NCBI RefSeq assembly: GCF_000337475.1
Contig: NZ_AOIT01000034.1
Location: 38,556-102,555 of the forward strand
Reading direction: 5' to 3'
DNA: 64,000 nucleotides
Origin: Natrinema limicola JCM 13563
GTDB taxonomy: Archaea > Halobacteriota > Halobacteria > Halobacteriales > Natrialbaceae
How positions within the stretch are numbered: position 1 is the first letter of the stretch; the number at the start of each line of letters is the position of its first letter. Position numbers and translations under genes: made by a program. This document shows, in pieces, positions 52,350-60,225 of this stretch. The notes under the pieces are model-generated. The model did no database searches. It saw only the letters and a list, made by a program, of their open reading frames with translations, and was not told the origin of the DNA.

Positions 52350-52556
52350 ATGAGTCTCTCTACACTGCTCAGTGACCTGTTTTCCGGCTCGGATACTGGA
52401 ACCGAGCTGCCAGACGCCAACGCGGACAGCGGTGAGGGTATCAGTTCGGTTACGGTGGTTCGTGAGTGCCGACACTGTGGGACGAACGTCTCGGCCGGAA
52501 CCGCCCAGTGTCCGACCTGCGATAGCGACGAGATCGTTACTTACTCCATCGAGTAA
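52350..52556 (+). CDS. Small zinc-ribbon protein
   Basis: A 68-residue acidic protein with a C-terminal zinc ribbon, CRHCGTNVSAGTAQCPTCDSDEI (two CxxC knuckles at residues about 40-43 and 54-57). ATG 52350 follows a TATA-like CTTATATCG by 33 nt. Partner and function are unknown. Convergent with the GT2 gene. Confidence 0.75.
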   Translation: MSLSTLLSDLFSGSDTGTELPDANADSGEGISSVTVVRECRHCGTNVSAGTAQCPTCDSDEIVTYSIE

Positions 52557-53605
52557 GCCGGCGCTCGAGCATCGTCGGCGCTTGCGTCCGCATGCTCGTC
52601 ACACGGCACCTCGAGATCCTCGTTTGCCTCGGCGTCGAGGCGGATGGCGCTCCCAAGCGAGACGAGCCCAAGCAGGGTGGCGACGAACGACGAAAGCCCA
52701 CCCGCAAACGCATCGTCACCGCGTCCTGCTCGGACGATCGACCCGCCAAGGCCAGCCAGTCCGCCGGCCAGCCCCAGCGAACCGACGGCGTAGTAGACGA
52801 CGGCCGGATTGAACGAACGGACGATATACCGGGTCTTCAACCGCCAGTAGAAGCTCCGAAGTAACAGCAAAGAGACGAACCGGATGAACGGGCCGTACGT
52901 GATACTGCTGTCCTCGTCGCCGTAGATCGCCGACATGGGGACGTCCGCGACGCGACACCCCGCGACGTTTAAATGCGTCAGCAGGTGATTGAGGAAGCCG
53001 TACTGGTCGGTGATTTCGTCGAGCTCGAGTCGGTCGATCGCCTCGCTCGAGATGGCGGTGTAGCCGTTCTGTGGGTCGCCGAGCGACCAGTAGCCCGTGG
53101 CGAACTTCGAGAGCCCGGTGAGCATGGCGTTACCGACGAATCGGAACGTCGACATCCCATCACGGTCGTCGGCGCGGAGCAGCCGATTTCCCTTGGCGTA
53201 GTCGGCCTCGCCGGCCACGACCGGGTCGATGATCCGATCGAGGATCGTGGGGTCCATCTGCCCGTCGCCGTTCATCACCGCGACGACGTCGATATCGTCT
53301 GCGGCGGCACGACGGTAGCCGGTTTTGACCGCACCGCCGTAGCCCCGATTTTCCGCGTGGCGAATCGGCACGACCCGTCGCTCATCGCCACCGTCGGCCG
53401 CCGTAAGCGCCTGGTCGGCCGACTCGCTCTCGGCGTTGATCCGCGTTGCGACCCGCTGAATCACTTGCCAGCTGTCGTCCGGCGACGCATCGTCGACGGC
53501 GTAGATCCGATCGACGAAGTCAGGGATCGTCTCGATGACGCGACCGACGAACGCCGCCTCGTCGTAGGCCGTGACCACGACGGCGATCCGTTTTCCCTTA
53601 TACAT
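52541..53605 (-). CDS. GT2-family glycosyltransferase with C-terminal membrane segments
   Basis: A 354-residue protein from ATG 53605. The nucleotide-sugar site is VVVTAYDEAAFVGRVIETIP, then VDDASPDDSW near residue 42 and the metal motif MNGDGQMDP near 105; two hydrophobic segments near 270-330 anchor it. This is the polyprenyl-phosphate-glycosyltransferase (DPM1-like) layout, so it may load a sugar on dolichol phosphate. It is the last gene of the 57893-52541 operon; its ATG overlaps the dehydrogenase stop by 8 nt. The open frame upstream to 54283 is a shadow of that gene. Confidence 0.9.
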   Translation of the reverse strand: MYKGKRIAVVVTAYDEAAFVGRVIETIPDFVDRIYAVDDASPDDSWQVIQRVATRINAESESADQALTAADGGDERRVVPIRHAENRGYGGAVKTGYRRAAADDIDVVAVMNGDGQMDPTILDRIIDPVVAGEADYAKGNRLLRADDRDGMSTFRFVGNAMLTGLSKFATGYWSLGDPQNGYTAISSEAIDRLELDEITDQYGFLNHLLTHLNVAGCRVADVPMSAIYGDEDSSITYGPFIRFVSLLLLRSFYWRLKTRYIVRSFNPAVVYYAVGSLGLAGGLAGLGGSIVRAGRGDDAFAGGLSSFVATLLGLVSLGSAIRLDAEANEDLEVPCDEHADASADDARAPAYSME

Positions 53606-55082
53606 CGTTGCCTCCGTCGGTTGTCGCGCTCCTCGGCCCGGCCCCGTCCCGGCCGGCGCTGTCGCGGTCACGCGAGCCACCCGGCGGCCGACCGTCGCTC
53701 GAGCCCGCCAGATCGTACTCCCGGTGTGGCGTCTCCGAGAGGTCGACCGCGTCCCGTCCGTCGACGACGACCATCGGCTCGAGGACGGCCCAGTCGATTC
53801 GCTCGAACGCCGCGTGGGGCGTGACGAGCACGGCGGCGTCGAACGCCTCGTCAGACAGCTCGTCGATCGCCACCGGCCGTGCGCCGTAGTCAGCTGGATC
53901 GACGAGGGGGTCGACGCCGGCGACCTCGGCCCCGCGCTCGGACAGCGCGTCGATGACGCCAAGCGCCGGGGAAGCGCGCGTTTCCTCGACGCCGGGACGG
54001 TACGTAACGCCGAGGACGACGACCGACGCGTCCGCGAGGTTGGTGTCGGTTTCTGTGAGTTCTCGCTCGAGTCGATCGACGACGACCGCGGGCATCTCGT
54101 CGTTAACCCGACGAGCCGTCTCGGTGACGGCCATCGGCTCGTCGGTCCGGCCGAGCAGGAAGTGTGGATAGTACGGAATGCAGTGGCCGCCGACGCCGGG
54201 GCCAGGATCGTGGAGCTGGCACATCGGCAGGTCGTTAGCCGTGTCGATCGCTTCCCGAACCGAAATCTCGAGTTCGTCCGCAAGCCGGCCCAGTTCGTTG
54301 GCCAGCCCGATGTTCACGTCTCGATAGACTCCTTCGAACACCTTGACGGCCTCCGCCGTCGTCGCGTCCGAGACGGGGTGGACCTCGTTGTCCGAGAGTT
54401 CGTCGTAGACGAGTGCGGCTGCGCGTGTACTCTCCGGGTCGATCCCGCCGACGACCTTGGGATACTGGCCGCGGATGTCGCGCAAGGCGGTGCCCGAGGA
54501 CGTTCGCTCGGGACAAAAAGCGAGCCCGAACGCGTCGGGTGCGAGGCCACTTTCGCTCGCGAGATGGGGCTCGAGGACGTCACGACAGGTTCCCGGCGGC
54601 AGGGTCGACTCGGCGATCACTAAATCACCGGGTGCGAGCCCGGCTGCGATGTCGTCGACGACTGATTCGACAGTCGTGAGATCGGGATCGTTCTCGTCGT
54701 CTAAGAGCGTCGGGACGATGATGACGTGAATCCGAGCCGAATCGGCTGCCGCCGCCCCATCCGTCGTTGCCGCGAGTCGCCCGGCACCGACCTGGTCGGC
54801 GACGAGATCCTCGAGTCCGGGCTCGCCGACGACGTGGCTCTCGCCGTCGGCGATCGTCTTGATGACAGTCGGATCGATGTCGACGCCGGTTACGTTCCCC
54901 GTCGTCTCGGCGTAGACTGCCGCCAGTGGCAGCCCCATTTTGCCGAGCCCGTAGACGGCGACCGGCACCTCGCCGCCTGTCAGCCGCTCACGCTGTCGGT
55001 CGGGTTCAAGCCGCGAGCCGTAGAGTCCGCTCGTCGCTTCGGAGCCAGCGCCAGCGCTCGTGTCAGTCGAGCGCTCTGCCAT
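53598..55082 (-). CDS. wecC: UDP-N-acetylglucosamine/mannosamine 6-dehydrogenase (WbpA/WecC-like)
   Basis: A 494-residue UDP-sugar dehydrogenase. The Rossmann start is VAVYGLGKMGLPLAAVYAE (near residue 41); catalytic blocks are AESTLPPGTC (near 165), FCPERTSSGTALRDI (near 200), and the Cys-containing GPGVGGHCIPYYPHFL (near 300). It oxidises C6 of a UDP-N-acetylhexosamine to the uronate in two NAD steps. The N-terminal 35 residues and the C-terminal 30 are acidic, low-complexity extensions. In this operon it is the likely first step to a di-N-acetylated uronate. It starts one base into the stop of the upstream gene (TGATG). Confidence 0.93.
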   Translation of the reverse strand: MAERSTDTSAGAGSEATSGLYGSRLEPDRQRERLTGGEVPVAVYGLGKMGLPLAAVYAETTGNVTGVDIDPTVIKTIADGESHVVGEPGLEDLVADQVGAGRLAATTDGAAAADSARIHVIIVPTLLDDENDPDLTTVESVVDDIAAGLAPGDLVIAESTLPPGTCRDVLEPHLASESGLAPDAFGLAFCPERTSSGTALRDIRGQYPKVVGGIDPESTRAAALVYDELSDNEVHPVSDATTAEAVKVFEGVYRDVNIGLANELGRLADELEISVREAIDTANDLPMCQLHDPGPGVGGHCIPYYPHFLLGRTDEPMAVTETARRVNDEMPAVVVDRLERELTETDTNLADASVVVLGVTYRPGVEETRASPALGVIDALSERGAEVAGVDPLVDPADYGARPVAIDELSDEAFDAAVLVTPHAAFERIDWAVLEPMVVVDGRDAVDLSETPHREYDLAGSSDGRPPGGSRDRDSAGRDGAGPRSATTDGGNDV

Positions 55083-56107
55083 CAGACTTCCACCTCCGGT
55101 CCCCGTGACGACTCGTCATCCGCGTCGTCACTCGGCCCCATCGCGAGCCGATCGATCAGCTGGACTGTTTTGAGCGCCTCGATACCATCCTCAGCCGTTA
55201 CCTCGGGGTCTGAGCCGGTTCTGGCTGCGTCGACGAACGACTCGAGTTCGTTGCGGAGCGGCTCGCCGGTGTCGACGCGAGGTCGTTCGACGACGCTCTC
55301 GTGGCGATATCGGGACTGGCCGTCGTCAGCGAGGTATTCGGGATAGGAATCGCGGTGGATCAGCACCGACTGCTCGAGGTAGTCGACCTCGACGAGACAC
55401 TCGCGAGCGGTCACAGTGAGCCGGCGTACTTTCTTCTGGGTGACGCGACTCGCCGTCACCGTCGCGACGACGTCGTCGTACTCGATCGTCGCGGTGGCGT
55501 ACTGGCCGTCGTCGGTGCCCATCGCGGCGACGGAGTGGGGTCGCTCGTCGAGGATCGCACCGACGACGTCGACGTCGTGGACCATCAGGTCGTAGATGAC
55601 GTTGCCCGGTGCCACGCGATCGACCGGTGGACCGAGCCGTTCGGCTGCGACGCTGATCACGTCGAGGTCGTCGATCAACTCCGCGACCGTCTGTACTGCC
55701 GGATTGAATCGCTCGATGTGGCCGACCTGTAAGACCAGCCCTGCATCGTGTGCCTGCTCGGCCAGTTCCCTGCCCTGTTGGACGGTTTCGGCGATCGGTT
55801 TCTCGACCAAGACGTGAACGCCGGCCTCGAGACAGGTCGAGACTGTTTCGTAGTGGGCGTGGGTCGGGACGGCGACCGTCGCGACGTCACAGCGCTCGAG
55901 AAGGGTCTCGAGCGAGACTGCCTCGGTGTCGTACGCGGCGGCGACGCGGTCGGCGACGTCGTCGTCATGATCAGTGATGCCAACGAGGTCGACGCTGGGC
56001 AGTTCGGCGTAGACTCGCGCGTGGTTTTCGCCCATCGAGCCGACGCCGACGACGCCGGCCCGAAGCTGTTCGTCGACCGTCGCGTCAGCTACTTGTTCCG
56101 TGCTCAT
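55082..56107 (-). CDS. Gfo/Idh/MocA oxidoreductase, UDP-N-acetylglucosaminuronate 3-dehydrogenase-like (WbpB/WlbA)
   Basis: A 341-residue protein. The NAD site is GVVGVGSMGENHARVYAELPSVDLVGITDHD and the EKPIAET block is near residue 100, followed by VGHIERFNPAVQ near 130, a segment typical of the WlbA/WbpB branch. It would oxidise C3 of UDP-GlcNAcA to the keto form. It sits between the aminotransferase and the C6-dehydrogenase, overlapping both, which supports the assignment. Confidence 0.85.
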   Translation of the reverse strand: MSTEQVADATVDEQLRAGVVGVGSMGENHARVYAELPSVDLVGITDHDDDVADRVAAAYDTEAVSLETLLERCDVATVAVPTHAHYETVSTCLEAGVHVLVEKPIAETVQQGRELAEQAHDAGLVLQVGHIERFNPAVQTVAELIDDLDVISVAAERLGPPVDRVAPGNVIYDLMVHDVDVVGAILDERPHSVAAMGTDDGQYATATIEYDDVVATVTASRVTQKKVRRLTVTARECLVEVDYLEQSVLIHRDSYPEYLADDGQSRYRHESVVERPRVDTGEPLRNELESFVDAARTGSDPEVTAEDGIEALKTVQLIDRLAMGPSDDADDESSRGPEVEV

Positions 56108-57306
56108 TGGGTCGTGAAGTGATCTCGCACTGCTTCGATGACGGTTCGCCTGTCGCCGGCCGAGAGTCCCTGGTGGACGGGCAGTGACAGCACCTCGTCG
56201 GCCGCCCGTTCGGCCGCCGGGAGCTGTGCTGCAGCCGTGCTGACCGTCTCGTAGGCTGGCTGGCGGTGGATCGGCGTCTCGTAGTAGATTCCGGTTCCGA
56301 CGTCTCGTTCCGCGAGCGTCGCGGCGAGTGCGTCTCGGTCGTCCGTCCGCACCGTATACTGGTGATAGACGTGTCGCCGATCGGTCGGTACCGTCGGCGT
56401 CTCAAGCGGGAGGTCGGCGAGTTCTTCGTCGTAGACAGCGGCGTTCTCGCGGCGCGCGCGGTTGAATTGGGGTAGTCGCTCGAGTTGCACGCGTCCGATC
56501 GCCGCCGCGATACTGGTCATCCGGAAGTTGTGCCCGAGGGCGACGTGGTCGTAGCCGCCGGTCCCGCTGACGTCCCGGCCGTGATTGACGAAGCTCGCGG
56601 CGCGGTCGGCGACGTCGTCGCGGTCAGTGACGACCATCCCGCCCTCGCCGGTAGTCATGTTCTTGGTCGGGTAAAACGAGAAACAGGCCGCATCACCGCA
56701 GGTGCCGACGCGGTCCCCGTCGACTTTGGCTCCGTGGGCCTGGCAGGCGTCCTCGACGACGAACAGGTCGTGCTCGTCGGCGATCGTACACAGGGCGGAC
56801 ATGTCGGCGGGCAGCCCGTAGAGATGAACCGGCAAGAGCCCGACGACGTCGTCCCGGTCTGTGAGAATCCGTCGGACGTCAGCCGGGTCCAGGGTGTACG
56901 TCTCGGGATCGATGTCGGCGAAGACCGGCGTCCCCCCGGCCAGCCGAATCGCGTTCGCACTCGCGACGAACGAAAACGGTGACGTGATCACCGCGTCGCC
57001 ATCGTCGAGGCCGACCGCCTCGAGTGCGGCGTGTAACGCGGTCGTCCCGTTCGACGTTGCGACTCCTTTCTCGGTCCCACAGTAGGTCGCGAATTCTTCC
57101 TCGAAGGCCCTGACTTCGGGGCCGTCGGCGAGTCGGCCGTCCTCGAGGATGGCCGTGACGCGCTCGCGAGCGTCGGCGCTGAGTTGGGGATCGGCGATCG
57201 GGACGGGTGTCGCGCCTCCGCGGGAGTCGTCATCATATCCCGATTCGGTGCCCGTGCCGGTGTCGATACCACCATCGGTCTCGGGGTTCGTCTCGGTGTC
57301 CGTCAT
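56104..57306 (-). CDS. DegT/DnrJ/EryC1 aminotransferase (WbpE/WlbC-like)
   Basis: A 400-residue PLP aminotransferase. The PLP Lys is in CFSFYPTKNMTTGEGGMVV near residue 210; VVEDACQAHGA near 185 gives the cofactor Asp, and GVATSNGTTALHAALEAVG is near 85. It would aminate the 3-keto-UDP-sugar. The first 35 residues are an acidic, low-complexity leader. The ATG overlaps the acetyltransferase stop (ATGA), and its own stop overlaps the next gene. Confidence 0.92.
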   Translation of the reverse strand: MTDTETNPETDGGIDTGTGTESGYDDDSRGGATPVPIADPQLSADARERVTAILEDGRLADGPEVRAFEEEFATYCGTEKGVATSNGTTALHAALEAVGLDDGDAVITSPFSFVASANAIRLAGGTPVFADIDPETYTLDPADVRRILTDRDDVVGLLPVHLYGLPADMSALCTIADEHDLFVVEDACQAHGAKVDGDRVGTCGDAACFSFYPTKNMTTGEGGMVVTDRDDVADRAASFVNHGRDVSGTGGYDHVALGHNFRMTSIAAAIGRVQLERLPQFNRARRENAAVYDEELADLPLETPTVPTDRRHVYHQYTVRTDDRDALAATLAERDVGTGIYYETPIHRQPAYETVSTAAAQLPAAERAADEVLSLPVHQGLSAGDRRTVIEAVRDHFTTQ

Positions 57307-57893
57307 GCGAGCTGGTTTGCTCCATCGAGGGGGTCCGGAAGCGGTTGGACGGTCGCCGGCGTGCCAACAGCTAACGTGTCGGCCGGGACATCGTCGGTGA
57401 CGACCGCACCGGCCGCGACGAACGCGTTCTCGCCGATCGTCACACCTGGCAACAGCGTCGCGTTCGCACCGATCGACGCGCCGTCTTCGATCGTCGGGCC
57501 CTCAAGTCCGTTCTCGGTCCGGATGGGATACTCGTCGTTCGTCAACACTGCTCCCGGGCCGACGAAGACGTTACTGCCGATCGTCGTCTGGGTCGGGACG
57601 TAGACGTTCGTCTGCAGGCTGACGTGCGAGCCGATCTCGGTCTGGCCGTCGATAACGGTCTTGGTGCCGACGAGGACATCGTCGCCGATCGTCGTCCCCT
57701 CACGGACTAAGACGTCGTGTCCGGTCACGAACCCGTCGCCGATCGTCACGTCACTGTAGACGATCGAGCCCGCTCTGATCGTCGCGCCGTCACCGATCCG
57801 GGCCGGTTCGTCGAACTCGCCGTAGCCGACCGTCGCGTCGTCGTCGATTGTACAGCCATCACCGGCGACGACGTCTCGTACGGTCTCGCTCAT
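57303..57893 (-). CDS. Hexapeptide-repeat N-acetyltransferase (WbpD/WlbB-like)
   Basis: A 196-residue left-handed beta-helix acyltransferase. Hexapeptide repeats run throughout, e.g. IGDGATIRAGSIVYSDVTIG and IGANATLLPGVTIGENAFVA, with the catalytic-type His in FVTGHDVLVRE near residue 60. It would acetylate the 3-amino group to give UDP-GlcNAc(3NAc)A. It leads the five-gene operon. ATG 57893 overlaps by ATGA a 40-codon ORF starting at 58012. Confidence 0.9.
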   Translation of the reverse strand: MSETVRDVVAGDGCTIDDDATVGYGEFDEPARIGDGATIRAGSIVYSDVTIGDGFVTGHDVLVREGTTIGDDVLVGTKTVIDGQTEIGSHVSLQTNVYVPTQTTIGSNVFVGPGAVLTNDEYPIRTENGLEGPTIEDGASIGANATLLPGVTIGENAFVAAGAVVTDDVPADTLAVGTPATVQPLPDPLDGANQLA

Positions 57894-58012
57894 GGACGGC
57901 CACCTCCAGCGCCGTGGCTACCCCAGTGCTCGATCGAGCGACTGTGATGTGTAATCGTGACACGCGTGTAAGCCGCTCCGTGACGTCGTGAGTGATCGTA
58001 TATTCGTTGCAT
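57890..58012 (-). CDS. Possible 40-codon ORF coupled to the acetyltransferase operon
   Basis: The peptide begins MQRIYDHSRRHGAAYTRV and ends GSHGAGGGRP; it is basic and His-rich, unlike haloarchaeal proteins in general. Its TGA overlaps ATG 57893 as ATGA. An exact ATAACAAAG box (58072-58064) is 52 nt before ATG 58012 and 171 nt before the acetyltransferase. It could be a leader ORF, or simply part of a long 5' UTR. Confidence 0.35.
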   Translation of the reverse strand: MQRIYDHSRRHGAAYTRVTITHHSRSIEHWGSHGAGGGRP

Positions 58013-58063
58013 AGTCAATCGATACCCGCGTGGGTGATCGTGCAGAAACAGCCGGTAACGAGG

Positions 58064-58072
58064 CTTTGTTAT
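58064..58072 (-). promoter_or_regulatory. ATAACAAAG box of the wbp-like operon
   Basis: Exact ATAACAAAG on the minus strand, the only clear box upstream of the acetyltransferase; it implies a 5' leader of about 145 nt. Confidence 0.5.
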
Positions 58073-58261
58073 CCCCGGCTTGCAGGGGGTGTAGCCACGA
58101 ACTACGGCAGCACCAGAGCGGTTCCTCGCGCAAGCGGCGTGAGTCGGCCGTTTGCGGCCACGGACGAACGGATGGGTCCCGTTCTCATCTGGAAACGTTG
58201 GATTGGGCGTCTGTCACGGCCGCTAACTGGTACAAAACCCTTTCGCGACGGTAGTCGAGTG

Positions 58262-58270
58262 ATAGTAAAG
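58262..58270 (+). promoter_or_regulatory. ATAACAAAG-like box before the DUF7344 gene
   Basis: ATAGTAAAG, 25 nt before GTG 58295 and 89 nt before ATG 58359. Confidence 0.4.
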
Positions 58271-58294
58271 TGTCACAGTCTGGCACTCGGCGGT

Positions 58295-58366
58295 GTGAGG
58301 TATCCGAGCACATCCGACTGCCGGAATCGGCACCGGAGACGACGGGACGAGGGGAGCGATGTCTGA
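58295..58366 (+). CDS. Possible leaderless mini-ORF (23 codons) overlapping the DUF7344 start
   Basis: It starts at GTG 58295, 25 nt after ATAGTAAAG. The peptide is very basic (contains RNRHRRRRDEG). Its TGA lies inside the DUF7344 gene, giving an 8-nt overlap (ATGTCTGA). The geometry resembles the other mini-ORFs but the overlap is longer. Confidence 0.3.
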   Translation: MRYPSTSDCRNRHRRRRDEGSDV

Positions 58367-58895
58367 GACCGAACTCACCCAGGCCAAGCTGTTCGACGTC
58401 TTTAGCAACGCGCGGCGACGCCGAACGGTCCAGTTCCTCAAACAGCAGGGTGGTTCCTGCGATCTCGCGCCGCTCGTCGAGCAGGTCGCTGCCTGGGAAA
58501 ACGACACCGATCCCGACGACGTGACCCGAACCCAGCGCCGACGGGTCTACATCTCGCTGTACCAGACCCATCTGCCGATGCTCGAGGATCACGGCATCGT
58601 CGACTGGGATCCGGAGGGCCACGAAATCGAGTTGCTCCCGAACGAGGAGCGCTTCGAGCCCTACCTCGATCGGCACCTCGAGAGCCAGCACGCGTGGCAC
58701 CGCTTCTATGCAACCGTCACGGCTGTCGGCGTCGTCGCGTTTGGGCTGTCGGTGCTCGCGATCGGGCCGTTGACGAGCGGACTCGCGCCGGTTGTGGCGT
58801 TAACACTCTGTGTCGCCGTGTTTGCCCTCTCAGTGGCCCAGCATGTCTCACGTCGTCCCCTCACCGAACTTCCGCTTGGTCGTACGAGCCGGTAG
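58359..58895 (+). CDS. DUF7344-type winged-helix protein with two C-terminal membrane segments
   Basis: A 178-residue protein with the same layout as the 10199 and 62255 products: KLFDVFSNARRRRTVQFLKQQGG, AAWENDTDPDDV, YQTHLPMLEDHGIVDWD, then two hydrophobic segments (about residues 120-160). It is probably a membrane-linked transcription regulator. It is divergent from the uronate operon and could control it; that is inference from position only. Confidence 0.82.
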   Translation: MSETELTQAKLFDVFSNARRRRTVQFLKQQGGSCDLAPLVEQVAAWENDTDPDDVTRTQRRRVYISLYQTHLPMLEDHGIVDWDPEGHEIELLPNEERFEPYLDRHLESQHAWHRFYATVTAVGVVAFGLSVLAIGPLTSGLAPVVALTLCVAVFALSVAQHVSRRPLTELPLGRTSR

Positions 58896-59039
58896 CCCGT
58901 CTTCGCTGTCCCCGTCGCCGGGAGGGGCAGATCGATAGCCGAGCCGGTCGTGTCGATCGATCCCCCGCGTTCCTTCTGCGGATACAAACGCACCTCACGG
59001 GCTTGGCTTGCGGGAAGTCCGCGTTCAACGCGGCAGCTG

Positions 59040-60020
59040 TCATCTGTCGGTCACGTCCACCCAGAAGTGGGTTTCCTCTGCAGCGTTTTCGTTCGTCGGA
59101 GTGGTCGGCGGCTCGTCGTGATAGAGTAAGACACTGATTCGGACCGTTTCGTTGGCTGCCACCGTCGGTGTCACCGATCGCTCGCTGCGTGCGGTCGTCC
59201 CGTCCGCGACGGTCGTATTGAGCCGCTGTAACTCGGTTCGCTCGACGACGGCATCGTCCTCGAGGACCTGCTGTTGGATGACGACCGTGTAGTCTTGCTG
59301 AGTACCTTCGTGATTTTCGATCGCGATGGTCATGGGAATCGACGTTCCCGGCGCGACCTCGCTCGGGAGTTCGCCGGCGACCAGCTCGCCGTCGTCGGTT
59401 TCGCTATACAATGCGAGTTCCGTGTGTCCGCCCGCCGAGACGGGCAGTAACACCCCTACGAACAGTGCGCTGACTGCCGCCCCGATCGCTATCACGAGGA
59501 CGACCGACGACGCCGTGAGGCCTGCATTGCGGAGCCGCCCGAGACTCGCGATCGGAGCGACGGTAAACCGCTCGGTGTCCGGCGTTCGAACTCGTCGTAC
59601 GACGCCGAGTTGTGCCAACACGACCGTCACGGCTGCGAGTGCCGCGGCGATCGACTGTGCGCTCAGCCCCCAGTCGGTGACTGGCAACACGAGGACGATC
59701 AGCGGCACGATCGCAAGCGACAGGACGAAGGCTAGCCCCATACGTTCGATGACGTCGATTCCGCGAGGGCGGGCCTCTGCTGCCGTCGCCGCCGTTCTGT
59801 TCGCGCTTCGCTTGTCGGTCGGAAATAACGTCGAGACGAGCGCATAGCCCGGCAGAAACAGGACAAGCGGTACCATCGCGAACAAGCGGAGCCCGCTTTC
59901 GGTTCCGAATCGCGTCACCAGCAGATACGCGACGGCCGCACCGACCGAGACGGCTGCGAGATCGAACGGGTAACGACGAATGAATCCGAACCGCAGCCAG
60001 GTGCTCGCTCGATGACTCAT
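59040..60020 (-). CDS. DUF1616 membrane protein
   Basis: A 326-residue homolog of the 22022-23065 product. Six or so membrane segments include LRLFAMVPLVLFLPGYALVSTLFP and MGLAFVLSLAIVPLIVLVL; the external C-terminal domain has GELPSEVAPGTSIPMTIAIENHEG and EETHFWVDV. Function unknown. ATG 60020 overlaps (ATGA) a 23-codon mini-ORF that lies 28 nt after an exact ATAACAAAG box. Confidence 0.85.
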   Translation of the reverse strand: MSHRASTWLRFGFIRRYPFDLAAVSVGAAVAYLLVTRFGTESGLRLFAMVPLVLFLPGYALVSTLFPTDKRSANRTAATAAEARPRGIDVIERMGLAFVLSLAIVPLIVLVLPVTDWGLSAQSIAAALAAVTVVLAQLGVVRRVRTPDTERFTVAPIASLGRLRNAGLTASSVVLVIAIGAAVSALFVGVLLPVSAGGHTELALYSETDDGELVAGELPSEVAPGTSIPMTIAIENHEGTQQDYTVVIQQQVLEDDAVVERTELQRLNTTVADGTTARSERSVTPTVAANETVRISVLLYHDEPPTTPTNENAAEETHFWVDVTDR

Positions 60021-60088
60021 CGACGGTCCACCGACTGTCGCTGTTTGGCATCCGAGTTCGGTCCCTGTGCGGAGAAGACGAGTGCCAT
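60017..60088 (-). CDS. Putative leaderless mini-ORF (23 codons) coupled to the DUF1616 gene
   Basis: The peptide begins MALVFSAQGPNSDAKQ. ATG 60088 is 28 nt after ATAACAAAG (60124-60116) and its TGA overlaps ATG 60020 as ATGA. The DUF1616 ATG is 96 nt from the box, so the mini-ORF is the expected first start. Confidence 0.48.
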   Translation of the reverse strand: MALVFSAQGPNSDAKQRQSVDRR

Positions 60089-60115
60089 ACTCGTTGGACG
60101 ATGCAGTCTTCCGTG

Positions 60116-60124
60116 CTTTGTTAT
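60116..60124 (-). promoter_or_regulatory. ATAACAAAG box before a mini-ORF
   Basis: Exact ATAACAAAG, 28 nt from ATG 60088. Confidence 0.55.
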
Positions 60125-60225
60125 GGCTGTATTACCGGCACGAGCGGCGCAGCGAGGTCAGTCGTTCTAGCACCGTCGCTACCGCGTTACTCGCAGCTCT
60201 CGTATCGGCTTCCCGAGCGTCCGGT

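Larger units (their letters stand above)
57894..58358. other. Divergent intergenic region with two boxes and two short ORFs
   Basis: About 465 bp between the acetyltransferase operon and the DUF7344 gene. It holds the minus-strand box at 58064-58072 with the 40-codon ORF, and the plus-strand box ATAGTAAAG at 58262-58270 with a 23-codon ORF. Confidence 0.5.

Noticed and set aside
53606..54283. N-terminal extension of the GT2 frame
   Set aside because: This part of the frame is antisense-like shadow sequence within the UDP-sugar dehydrogenase gene (same strand, other frame); the GT2 homology begins at ATG 53605.
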